From RGDT01 sp964630925 (GTDB taxonomy: Bacteria; Planctomycetota; Planctomycetia; Gemmatales; Gemmataceae), in NCBI GenBank assembly GCA_964630925.1, contig CAZVZK010000061.1, forward strand, positions 1 to 58,708: 58,708 bases of DNA, read 5' to 3'. The position numbers and the translations under genes are program-made. Positions 41,894-50,026 of this stretch are shown here, one piece after another (position 1 is the first letter of the stretch; each line of letters opens with the position of its first letter). The notes under the pieces were generated by a model that did not search any database, was not told the DNA's origin, and worked only from the letters and a program-made list of their open reading frames with translations.

Positions 41894-44194
41894 TCACTTC
41901 TTCCCGTTAGGGGTGATCTTGATGTTGTCGAAGAAGGCCTGCGGCCCCTCCGCCACGTCCGTCGTGCCGTTGGAGAAGCCGTAGATCAGCGGCGCCCCCG
42001 TCTTGTTCGGGATCGGGTCGCTCAGCTCGAGCGTCCACTTCTCCGGCTCCTTGCCGTCGCGCTCCCACACCTTGCCCATGACCTTGCCGTCCGGCGAGGC
42101 GGTGATCTTCATCGTGTACCACGTCGCGGCCTTCCACTTGAACGGCGTGCTGGCCTTCACGCGCCCGCCGTAGAGGGCGTCCCAGGTGTTCAGACGCAGC
42201 TCCTGGTCTTTGCCCACGAGCAGCAGCGTGTAGCGGCATGCCCCGACGCCCATGTCGGCCATGAACCCTCGCACCTCCGTCGTGTGGACGTCGGCCTCCA
42301 CGGTGTAGTCGCCCATATCCGGCGTACCGATGTAGGCGTTGGCCCGGTTCACGAGCGGGTTGGGGGTGTTGTTGCGCTTGACGAGGGCCTGCCCGCCGCC
42401 GGGGGCCTTGGCCACGGAGAACTTGCCCATCGTGTTGATCCACGCGGGCGGCGTGCGTCCGATGGGGGTCTTCTCGAAGTCCATCGTGTAAGGCAGCACC
42501 GGGGCGACGCGGACGCGGGCCTCGCCGGTCAGCTTGCCCGACTTCGCGACGAGGCGGCCGAACTGGGCGGGCAGCTTGCCGGCGGTGAGGTTGGTCGCCT
42601 TGCCCTTGTTCGCCGTCAGCGTGCCGACGAGGGGCGGCGGCGTCGGGCCGGGGGGGGCCTTCGGCGGTACAAGGCCGATGGGATACACGGGGGGACGCAT
42701 CCCCGCCAGCTCCCACTCCACCTCGACCTCGCCGAGCCGGCGGCCCATGCCGTCGTAGGCGTAGGCCTTGAAGTCGGCGGCCTCGCCGGGGCGGAGCGTC
42801 ACGTCGGCGGGGACGACCTGGATGTGTGCCGCCTCTCCCATGCCGTCCTGCTCCTTCGGCCCCTCCGGGATCTTGACGGCGACGTCCTTCGTGTCGGACT
42901 TGCCGATGCAGACGAGCTGGTTGGTGGTGGTGAAGTAGATGCGTCCGTCGTGGACGGCGGGGGAGCCGTGCAGCTCGGTCGGGACGCCGCCCTTGCCGCG
43001 GAACTTGATCGAGGACAGCTCCTTGCAGCCCTCGCGGTCCGCCTTGAGGATGCGGAAGTTGGAGTCCACCTCGGTGATGTAGATCTTGCCGTCCGCCCAC
43101 ACCGGCGAGCCCTTGGTCATCTTGCCGTAACTGTAGTTCCACAGCGGCGCCCCGCCCTTCTCGGCGTCGAAGCAATGCAGGTTGCCGGCCATGTCAGGGA
43201 CGTAGAGCAGCCCGTCGTGCAGGGTCGGCGTGGCGAAGCGGGCGATGACGCCGTCGTGCCGCCACAGCTCCTTCACCTTGCCGTCCTTGACGCTGGCCCC
43301 GTCGATGCAGATGACGCGGCCCTGCGTGCTGCCCTTGTTCTCCTCGCCGTGCCCGATCCAGATCTTGTCACCCTGGACGACGGGGGAGAGGTTGACGGCC
43401 TCGTGGTTATCGACGAAGGGGTGGCTCCACACCTTCTGGCCGGTGCGCACATTCCAGGCGTGGATGCAGCCGTCGCCGCCGCCGGCCAGGATGAGGCGCT
43501 GGCCGCCGATGACGGCGACCGTGGGGGCGGAGTGGTAGGTGTTGTAGATGCGGTAGCCGCCGGACGCCCACCAGATGACCTTGCCGTCCTTCTGGTCGAA
43601 GGCGACGAGGCGCGTGTTGCCGACGGTGTGCTCGCCCCAGGAGCCGTTGGGCATGTTGACGATGACCTTGTCCTCGTCGATGACGGGGGTGGTGATGCGT
43701 CCGCCGTAGCCGCTGACGCGGCCGAACTCCTCAGTCAGCGAGCGCATCCAGAGGACCTTGCCGTCCTTGGTGTAAGCCTTCAGCTCGCCGGAGGTGAGGT
43801 GGGCGTAGACGTTGCCGGTCTCCTTGTCGGCGGCGACGGAGGTGAAGCCGAGGCGGTCATCGACGATGGCGGTGTGCCAGACGTTGACCTTGTCCTCCCA
43901 CTTGAGGGCGCCGGTGAGGGCGTCGAAGGCCTGGACGACCTCCTGCTGCGTCTCCTTGTCGCCGTCACGCCCGACGACGTAGGCCATGCCGTTGAGGATG
44001 ACGGGGGTGGACAGGCCGGAGTGGGGGACGGCGAAGACGAAGTTGGCGCCGCCCTTCTTGAGGACGGCCTTGTCGGGCAGCCCCTTCTCGCGGCTGACGC
44101 CGGTGTTCTCGGGGCCGCGCCACGACGACCAGTCGGCGGCGAAGGCGGCCCCGACGGCGAGGACGGACAGCGTCAGGAGGAGGATTCGCTTCAC
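41894..44194 (-). CDS. PQQ-like propeller with C-terminal jelly-roll domain, 766 aa
   Basis: Signal peptide (MKRILLLTLSVLAVGAAFAA) and the family opening DWSSWRGPENTGVSREKGLP, followed by about 420 residues of propeller blades (VVQAFDALTGALKW, IHAWNVRTGQKVWSHPF). After it comes an Ig-like segment (VVPADVTLRPGEAADFKAYA) and a beta-sandwich resembling concanavalin/LamG lectins (YTMDFEKTPIGRTPPAWINT, then FKWKAATWYTMKITA, and GPQAFFDNIKITP near the end). A modular exported protein, perhaps sugar-binding. It sits between the PaaK-like gene (57 bp upstream) and the 565-aa gene (10 bp downstream). Confidence 0.88.
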   Translation of the reverse strand: MKRILLLTLSVLAVGAAFAADWSSWRGPENTGVSREKGLPDKAVLKKGGANFVFAVPHSGLSTPVILNGMAYVVGRDGDKETQQEVVQAFDALTGALKWEDKVNVWHTAIVDDRLGFTSVAADKETGNVYAHLTSGELKAYTKDGKVLWMRSLTEEFGRVSGYGGRITTPVIDEDKVIVNMPNGSWGEHTVGNTRLVAFDQKDGKVIWWASGGYRIYNTYHSAPTVAVIGGQRLILAGGGDGCIHAWNVRTGQKVWSHPFVDNHEAVNLSPVVQGDKIWIGHGEENKGSTQGRVICIDGASVKDGKVKELWRHDGVIARFATPTLHDGLLYVPDMAGNLHCFDAEKGGAPLWNYSYGKMTKGSPVWADGKIYITEVDSNFRILKADREGCKELSSIKFRGKGGVPTELHGSPAVHDGRIYFTTTNQLVCIGKSDTKDVAVKIPEGPKEQDGMGEAAHIQVVPADVTLRPGEAADFKAYAYDGMGRRLGEVEVEWELAGMRPPVYPIGLVPPKAPPGPTPPPLVGTLTANKGKATNLTAGKLPAQFGRLVAKSGKLTGEARVRVAPVLPYTMDFEKTPIGRTPPAWINTMGKFSVAKAPGGGQALVKRNNTPNPLVNRANAYIGTPDMGDYTVEADVHTTEVRGFMADMGVGACRYTLLLVGKDQELRLNTWDALYGGRVKASTPFKWKAATWYTMKITASPDGKVMGKVWERDGKEPEKWTLELSDPIPNKTGAPLIYGFSNGTTDVAEGPQAFFDNIKITPNGKK

Positions 44195-44251
44195 GGCGGC
44201 GGTCTCGCGGGGATTGGGGCGTGGGGAGGGCCAATTTTATTGATATGCACG

Positions 44252-45523
44252 TCAGGCGCCGGGGGCAGCGGGCGGGGCGGTTTTTCGCACCCAGCGGCGC
44301 GCCTTCATCTCGGGCTTCGGCAGCGTGCCGGGCGGCTCCGGCCTGACCGCGACGCGGAAGAACAATCGCTCGTGGATCTCCTTGGCGACGCGGCGGGCCA
44401 GCCCCGTGCCATCGACACCCGGCAGAGGCTCGATCCGGAGCAGGAGGTCCACCGACGGCCCCACTTGCGTGATCTCCACGAGGTACTCGGCCACCTCGGG
44501 GAAGCCGTGCAGGATGGCCTGGAACGCCGCCGGATGCAGGTTGTTGCCGCGGACGACGACCATGTCGTCGGCCCTGCCGCGGATGCCGCCCTTGAGGCGT
44601 GCCATCGCCCTGCCGCAGGGGCACGGCTCGGGGTCGATGCAGACGAGGTCGCCAGTCCGGTAGCGGATGAGCGGGCTGGCCGTCCGCCGGAACGACGTGA
44701 CGACCAGCTCCCCCTCGCTGCCGGGGGGGAGGGGCGCCAGGGTCGCCGGGTCGATCACCTCGGGGATGATCGCCGTCTCCAGGAGGTGTAGACCGCCGGG
44801 CTGCTCCAGGCATTCAAAGCCGAGCGGCCCGGTTTCGGTCATGCCGTTGTGATCGAAGACACGCGCCCCCCAGCCCTCCTCGATGCGTCGGCGTGTCTCC
44901 GGGACGCAGCCGCCCGGCTCGCCGGCCACCACGACGGCCCGGACGCGCGACGCGGGGAGGTCGAGGCCCTCCTCCCTGGCGGCGTCGGCGAGGCGCAGGG
45001 CGTAGGTGGGGGTGGCGAAGACGACGGTGGCGTGGTTGTCGATGAGGAAACGCAGGCGTGCGGCGGTGGACAGGCCGCCGCCGGGCAGGCAGCGGGCGCC
45101 CATGCGGACGCCGGCCTCGAACGCCGACCAGAAGCCGATGAAGGGGCCGAAGGAGAAGGGGAAGAAGAACACGTCCTCGGCGGTGATGCCGCCGAAGGAC
45201 AACTTCTCGGCCCAGCCGTCGAGGATGACGGCCCACGACTCGGCGGTGTCGTACCAGCGGAGGGGCCTGCCGGTGGAGGTGCCGCTGGTCTGGTGCATGC
45301 GGACGTAGCGCTGGAACGGCTCGGAGATGAGGCCGCCGTGGGGCGGGTGTTCGGCCTGGGCGGCGAGCAGCTCGTCGCGGGTGGTGAATGGCAGGTCGGC
45401 GAGGGCGCAGGGCAGGCGTCGCCCGGCGTACTTGCGGGCGTAGAAGGTGTTGCCGGGGAGCAGGCCGGCCAGCAGCGCCGACAGGCCCTCGGCCTGGAGG
45501 GCGTCGAGGTCAGCGCGGGACAC
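44252..45523 (-). CDS. Adenylate-forming enzyme, PaaK-like
   Basis: 423 aa of the phenylacetate-CoA ligase-like ANL group. The AMP loop is HQTSGTSTGRPLRW (77-90), the adenine motif is HNGMTETGPL, and YRTGDLVCIDPEPCPCGR carries the acceptor Asp and the Cys pair typical of PaaK relatives. A C-terminal subdomain with RADDMVVVRGNNLHP follows. It would activate an aromatic or other acid. I use GTG 45523; the frame extends upstream to 45607, but only through a poly-G repeat. The start therefore abuts the CTACCCC repeat. It is embedded among exported propeller proteins, which is unexpected. Confidence 0.85.
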   Translation of the reverse strand: MSRADLDALQAEGLSALLAGLLPGNTFYARKYAGRRLPCALADLPFTTRDELLAAQAEHPPHGGLISEPFQRYVRMHQTSGTSTGRPLRWYDTAESWAVILDGWAEKLSFGGITAEDVFFFPFSFGPFIGFWSAFEAGVRMGARCLPGGGLSTAARLRFLIDNHATVVFATPTYALRLADAAREEGLDLPASRVRAVVVAGEPGGCVPETRRRIEEGWGARVFDHNGMTETGPLGFECLEQPGGLHLLETAIIPEVIDPATLAPLPPGSEGELVVTSFRRTASPLIRYRTGDLVCIDPEPCPCGRAMARLKGGIRGRADDMVVVRGNNLHPAAFQAILHGFPEVAEYLVEITQVGPSVDLLLRIEPLPGVDGTGLARRVAKEIHERLFFRVAVRPEPPGTLPKPEMKARRWVRKTAPPAAPGA

Positions 45524-45568
45524 TACCCCACCCCCAAACCCCCCCCCCCCAACGGCGAGGGGGGGTAG
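45523..45568. repeat. C-rich palindromic repeat at the PaaK-like gene start
   Basis: CTACCCCACCCCC (45523-45535), a C-run, then GGCGAGGGGGGGTAG; CTACCCC and GGGGTAG are inverted. Same family as 27636-27828 and the motif at 34323. It covers the GTG start region of the gene. Confidence 0.65.
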
Positions 45569-45665
45569 CACTAGGGTGGAGTTTAACGGTGGCGAACTAT
45601 ACGCCACCCCTGTTGGGCCGGGCGATACAAGGGACTCATGCCGCTCGCCTTCAACTCAAGTCTTG

Positions 45666-46970
45666 TCACTTGTCCTTCACCTCGTAGCAGAACAGCCACT
45701 CCTGGTCGCGCAGGTACAGCTTGCCGTCGGCCAGGGAGGGGTGCGTCCACACCTTCATGTTCGAGGCGTGCTTGCCCTCCTCGGGGAGTTTGAAGTAGGA
45801 GGGCTTGGAGTACGCCTTGGGGGACGCCTCCATCACGCCGACCCTGACCTTGCCCCGGTCGCGCATGCTCTCCGCCTCCTCGAGGAAGTACAGCCGGCCG
45901 TCGGCGGCGATGACGGTGGCGGCGACCTGGTCCGCCAATCGGCCCGGCGGCCAGACCTTCTTGCCCGTCTCCAGGTCCTGGCACATCCACGACTTGTCCT
46001 CGTGGAACCCGTAGATGTGCTTGCCCAGGATCACCGTCCCGCCCTGCTTGCTCAGTAGCTCCTTCGACTCCCACTTGTCCTTGAACGTCTTGCCGTCCCA
46101 CTCGAGCATCGTCGATTCGGCCCCGTAGCCGACCGTGTAATAGACCTTGTCGCCGACGACGTGCGGCATGGCGCACACCACGTCGGGGTATTCCTCGTCC
46201 CGCTTCTTGTTGAAGACGGACGAGCCGTCCTTCATCGAGATGGCGTGGAAGCCCTTCTGCGAGACGTAGAACGCCATCTCCTGGCCGCCCACCTTGCCGA
46301 CGGCGGGCGAGCCGTAGGTGGCCTCCTCGCCGACGGCCTTGGAGCGCCAGATCTGCTTGCCTGTCTTGGCGTCGAGGAGCGCGAGCAGGCCGTCCTTGCC
46401 GCCGGGGGCGATGAGCAACTTGTCGCCGACGAGGATGGGCGACCAGCAGTAGCCGGAGCCGAAGCTGGCGACGGCGGGCCCCCAGCCCTTGGGGTTGACC
46501 GACCCCTTCATCTCCGTGGGGATGTCCTTCTTCCAGACGATCTCGCCCTTCTTGTCGAGGCAGGCGAGCAGGCCCTTGCTGGTGACTGCGAAGACGTGAT
46601 CCCCCGCCACGGTTGGCGTCATGTTCGGGCCGTAGCTGTACTGGTTGACGGACTTATCGGTGAAGACCGGCCCGAGCTTCGTCTCCCACAATTGCTTGCC
46701 GTCCTTGACCGAGAACGCGATGGCGTACTCGTCGGTGCCGCGGACGCCCATGGTGTAGACGACCTCGCCCACGATCGCCATGCCCGACAGGCCCGCCCCG
46801 GCCTTGTTGGTCTTCCACAGCAGCTTGGGGCCGTCTTTGGGCCACGACTTGAGCAGGCCGGTCTCGGCGGAGACGCCGTCGCGTTTCGGCCCGCGGAACT
46901 GGGGCCAGTCGGCGGCCAGGGCCGGCGTGCAGGCCAGCAGCACGGCCAGGAGCTTCAACGTGGTGCGCAT
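45666..46970 (-). CDS. PQQ-like beta-propeller protein, 434 aa
   Basis: Signal peptide (MRTTLKLLAVLLACTPALAA), then the DWPQFRGPKRDGVSAETGLL opening and propeller blades such as LLACLDKKGEIVWKKDIPTE and MCQDLETGKKVWPPGRLAD. The closest sister is the 425-aa protein encoded 8 bp upstream, which has the same opening and the same C-terminal RLYLRDQE-like ending, so a recent tandem duplication is likely. I use ATG 46970 with GAGG upstream; an ATGA-coupled ATG at 46982 is an alternative. No catalytic residues are evident. Confidence 0.9.
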   Translation of the reverse strand: MRTTLKLLAVLLACTPALAADWPQFRGPKRDGVSAETGLLKSWPKDGPKLLWKTNKAGAGLSGMAIVGEVVYTMGVRGTDEYAIAFSVKDGKQLWETKLGPVFTDKSVNQYSYGPNMTPTVAGDHVFAVTSKGLLACLDKKGEIVWKKDIPTEMKGSVNPKGWGPAVASFGSGYCWSPILVGDKLLIAPGGKDGLLALLDAKTGKQIWRSKAVGEEATYGSPAVGKVGGQEMAFYVSQKGFHAISMKDGSSVFNKKRDEEYPDVVCAMPHVVGDKVYYTVGYGAESTMLEWDGKTFKDKWESKELLSKQGGTVILGKHIYGFHEDKSWMCQDLETGKKVWPPGRLADQVAATVIAADGRLYFLEEAESMRDRGKVRVGVMEASPKAYSKPSYFKLPEEGKHASNMKVWTHPSLADGKLYLRDQEWLFCYEVKDK

Positions 46971-46978
46971 CGGGTGCC

Positions 46979-48253
46979 TCATTTCGCCTTGATGTCGAAA
47001 CACATGAGCTGCTCCTGGTCGCGCAGGTACAGCCGCCCGTTGGAGATGATCGGGTGCGTCCAGAAGTTCTTGCCGTCGCGGTTGGGCGGACGCTTCCGCG
47101 TGCTCGGCTTCGGGATGGTGAACCGGCCCAGCTCGTCGTAGCCCTTCGGCGACGCGGCGATGAGGACGGCGTTGCCCTTCTCCTCGTCGAACAGCACGAA
47201 CCGCCCGTCGGCATAGACGAGCGAGCCCTTCGGCGTCTTCGACGAGGTCCACACCACCTTGCCCGTCTTGAAGTCCATGCACGTCCAGGCGCCGCGGCCC
47301 TTGTCGCTGTAGCCGTACAGGTGGCCGTCGAGGAGGATCACGCCGCCGTGGTGGTTCTGCATGGCCTTCTTCGCCTCGTCGTCGTAGACGCCTTTGGCGG
47401 TGAACTTGCCGCCGTCCGGCGTCAGCTCGATGAGGTCGCAGCCGACCGTGTAGGCGGACGCGACGAAGACCTTGTTGCCCTCGCAGATGGGCGACGAGAT
47501 GGTGATCCGGGCCTCGCGCGGGTACTTCCACAGGAGGGCGCCGTCCTTGGGAGCGATGCCGGCGACGTGGGCGGCAGTCATCTGCACGATCATCTCGACG
47601 CCGTTGACGGTGTGCTTGACCGGCGAGACGTAGTCGATCTCATCGGTCCACCCCTTCGAGCGCCAGACGGGCTTGCCCGTCTTGCGGTCCAGGGCGGCCA
47701 TCGTGCCGGCGGCGCCGCCGGGGGTGACGTAGACGTGCCTGTCATCGACGAGGGGCGACTCGGCGATGCCCCAGTTGGGGTACTTGTACTCCTTGAGGCT
47801 CGCCCCGAGGCCCTTGATGAGGTCCACGGACCAGAGCTTCTTGCCGGCGAGGTCCGCCGCGACGAGGACGCCCTGCGCCCCGATGACGAAGACCTGCCCG
47901 CCGTCGATGGTGGCGTTGCCGCGCGGCCCGCCGCCCCACGGGTTCTCGTAGAGGGTGCCGATGTCGAGCGACCAGACGGCCTTGCCGTCCTTGGCGTCGA
48001 GGCAGAAGAGCTTCTCCGTCTTCCCTTCACTGCCGGCGATGTAGATGCGGCCGCCGACGACGCTGGGGGCGGAGTAGCCCTCGCCGAGCGTGCCGACGGA
48101 CCAGAGGAGTCTCGGCCCGGCCTTGGTCCAGGACTGAAGGAGGCCGGCCTCCTTCGAGATGCCGGTGCGTGTCGGGCCGCGGAACTGCGGCCAGTCGTCG
48201 GCGCGTGCGGAGGCGGCGAGGAGGAGGCAGAGGATCGCGGTACGGGACATCAT
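46979..48253 (-). CDS. PQQ-like beta-propeller protein, 424 aa
   Basis: Signal peptide (MSRTAILCLLLAASARA), DWPQFRGPTRTGISKEAGLL opening, and blades such as LFCLDAKDGKAVWSLDIGTL and MAALDRKTGKPVWRS. Three start codons lie in tandem (GTG 48256, ATG 48253, ATG 48250); GAGG suits the ATGs. It is the first gene of the pair with the 434-aa protein, and both are followed by the PaaK-like gene at 142 bp. Exported, function unknown. Confidence 0.9.
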   Translation of the reverse strand: MMSRTAILCLLLAASARADDWPQFRGPTRTGISKEAGLLQSWTKAGPRLLWSVGTLGEGYSAPSVVGGRIYIAGSEGKTEKLFCLDAKDGKAVWSLDIGTLYENPWGGGPRGNATIDGGQVFVIGAQGVLVAADLAGKKLWSVDLIKGLGASLKEYKYPNWGIAESPLVDDRHVYVTPGGAAGTMAALDRKTGKPVWRSKGWTDEIDYVSPVKHTVNGVEMIVQMTAAHVAGIAPKDGALLWKYPREARITISSPICEGNKVFVASAYTVGCDLIELTPDGGKFTAKGVYDDEAKKAMQNHHGGVILLDGHLYGYSDKGRGAWTCMDFKTGKVVWTSSKTPKGSLVYADGRFVLFDEEKGNAVLIAASPKGYDELGRFTIPKPSTRKRPPNRDGKNFWTHPIISNGRLYLRDQEQLMCFDIKAK

Positions 48254-48329
48254 CACCTCGGTTCAGTTCCGAAGGTGATGATAGCGGGCGTGTCCGGCCC
48301 GGGCGAGCCGGGGGACACGCCCTTGCGAC

Positions 48330-48794
48330 TCACTTGCCGGCGGCGATGGCGGCGATGATGCGCTCCAGCGCCCGCCGGCCCTCGCCACGCCACGTCGCCA
48401 GCTCCGCCTCCAGCGCCGGCAGGTTCTCCATGCTCGCCTTGCGCAGCGTCAGCTCGGCGTGCACCCGGAACCGCGAGTCGTCGTGGCCCAACTGCTTCAC
48501 CAGGGCCGGGATGCGCTCGCCGACCGTCAGGTCATCGATCATCCGCCCCAGCCGCGCCTTGACTTCCAACGACGGGGAGCGCAGGTGCTCCTCGCGGAGA
48601 TACGCGACCACGGCCCGGCCCATGCCACGCAGCTCCTCGTCGGCGCTCTGACGCACGTCGAACGAGTCGTCGTCGAGCGCCAGAAGCAGCGTGATGACGC
48701 GCGAGCTGTCGATGCCCGTCGGGGGCGCCGCGGCGGCGGCCAGGCCGGCGGCGAAGAGGAGGGCGAGCAGGGCGGAACGGGTGACGAGCGGCAT
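48330..48794 (-). CDS. Small secreted HEAT-like protein, 154 aa
   Basis: Signal peptide (MPLVTRSALLALLFAAGLAA) followed by two or three HEAT-like helical repeats (SFDVRQSADEELRGMGRAVV, RFRVHAELTLRKASMENLP). Planctomycetes often have such exported armadillo-like proteins; the target is unknown. GGAGG precedes the ATG at 48794. Located upstream of the propeller pair, about 75 bp away. Confidence 0.8.
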   Translation of the reverse strand: MPLVTRSALLALLFAAGLAAAAAPPTGIDSSRVITLLLALDDDSFDVRQSADEELRGMGRAVVAYLREEHLRSPSLEVKARLGRMIDDLTVGERIPALVKQLGHDDSRFRVHAELTLRKASMENLPALEAELATWRGEGRRALERIIAAIAAGK

Positions 48795-48880
48795 CCTTGC
48801 CTCCTTGATCCGACAGGGCGGGGCGACCGGGGCGGGAGATACCTCTACCGCGCCGTCGGAACAAGCCCATCCGCCGCCGC

Positions 48881-49714
48881 TCATGCGTCGAGGAATTGCC
48901 GCTCGATGTCCAGCCCCGCCTCGGCGCCCCACGCCGCCAGGAGCCGCCGATACGCCGGCCCGCCCCAGGGACGATCTCGCCCGCCGATCCGCGACACCGG
49001 CGCGACCCCGAACGCCGTGCCGCACAGCAGAACCTCGTCCGCGGCGAGGCACTCCGCGACGGTGAACGCCCGTTCGCGCCAGGCCATGCCGGAGATCTCG
49101 CGGGCCACACGCTGGCTGATCCCGTCGAGGACGAGCGCCGGCGGCGCGGCGGTCAGCGTGTCGCCCTCCACGAGGAGGACGTTGCCGATGGCCGTCTCGG
49201 TGACGGTGCCGTCCGGCGTGACGAGCAGCGGCAGGTCGGCCGCGAGGCGTGCCGCCCGCCACCATTGCAGCCGGCTGCGGTGCTTCACCCACGGCGGGGC
49301 CAGGTCACCCGGGGCGGGGCAGGGCAGGGGGGTGAGATGCGCCCCCTGGCGGAGGTAGGGGGCGTAGCGCGGCAGGGCGAGCGGGAAGGCGTGCATGATG
49401 AGTGTCGGCGGCCCCTGCCCGCCGTAGGCCGCCAGAGGCCCCGGTGTCGCGAACGTGACCAGCCCCGCCTCGCCGGGTATCTCGGCGACGAGCGCCTGCG
49501 CGGCGGCGCTGATGGCCGCATCGTCGTGGTCCAGGGGGATGAAGCACGCCGCGCAATCGCGGCGGAAGCGGGCGAGGTGGTCGGGGTGGCGGAACAGGCG
49601 GCCGTTGTAGGTCCGGCAGAAGTCAGTGACCGTGGCCCCGAAGACGACGCCGGCGTCGGAGGCGTGCAGCACCGCCTCGCTGTCGGGCACCATGCGTCCG
49701 TTGAGGAAGGCCAT
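48881..49714 (-). CDS. Aminotransferase class IV
   Basis: 277 aa PLP enzyme of the fold type IV family (branched-chain aminotransferase, 4-amino-4-deoxychorismate lyase, D-amino-acid aminotransferase). The PLP Lys is Lys144 in PPWVKHRSRLQW, and VTETAIGNV (171-179) is the conserved cofactor-binding motif. Which of the family's reactions it carries out cannot be decided from the sequence; 4-amino-4-deoxychorismate lyase (PabC) is one option. It opens the long minus-strand block and has no amino-acid-biosynthesis neighbour. Confidence 0.87.
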   Translation of the reverse strand: MAFLNGRMVPDSEAVLHASDAGVVFGATVTDFCRTYNGRLFRHPDHLARFRRDCAACFIPLDHDDAAISAAAQALVAEIPGEAGLVTFATPGPLAAYGGQGPPTLIMHAFPLALPRYAPYLRQGAHLTPLPCPAPGDLAPPWVKHRSRLQWWRAARLAADLPLLVTPDGTVTETAIGNVLLVEGDTLTAAPPALVLDGISQRVAREISGMAWRERAFTVAECLAADEVLLCGTAFGVAPVSRIGGRDRPWGGPAYRRLLAAWGAEAGLDIERQFLDA

Positions 49715-50026
49715 GCGAAGAGGTAACCGACCAGGCGGGTGTGGGAATTAGACGGAAGTAGACGGTTGCTATGGCCGGGTGGGGCGGATTGCATTGCACC
49801 CCCCCAGGCACCCCCCTGCAATGCAAATTCGTGGCGGAATTTGCATTTCACGGCGAGTGGTCAGGCCACCCACGCCCGTGCCGTGGCCGCCCTCCATGTC
49901 TCATTTTGTCTAACCCCACAGGCCGGGTCAACGGCTACGCGAAGAGATCCCGCGTGACGCTGGCCGCGGCGCTGGTGCCTAGCGCTTGAAACGTCCGTCC
50001 TTGCCATTCTTCGCACGGAGCGCACC
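49715..50026. other. 312-bp gap with overlapping hairpins
   Basis: Divergent intergenic region between the aminotransferase and the 938-aa gene. It holds the palindromes at 49789-49846. The only frames are short and look like chance. Confidence 0.5.
49789..49846 (+). promoter_or_regulatory. Two mutually exclusive hairpins (attenuator-like)
   Basis: TTGCATTGCA (49789-49798) pairs with TGCAATGCAA (49817-49826), and ATGCAAATTC (49821-49830) pairs with GAATTTGCAT (49837-49846). The middle segment 49821-49826 is shared, so only one hairpin can form at a time. It lies about 180 bp upstream of the 938-aa gene. No T-run follows the second hairpin, so the mechanism, if any, is open. Confidence 0.4.

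Noticed and set aside
38577..44194. True quinone-dependent dehydrogenases
   Set aside because: The propellers have the repeat fold but no visible PQQ or calcium-binding residues, and three or more occur in a row.
41570..44791. A 1073-aa open frame on the plus strand
   Set aside because: It lies opposite a propeller gene and the start of a ligase gene, both with clear domains and signal peptide. High GC makes such antisense frames common.
49739..49989. Small plus-strand frames in the gap before the 938-aa gene
   Set aside because: Two overlapping frames in different phases, with no ribosome site, crossing a palindrome; they look like chance.
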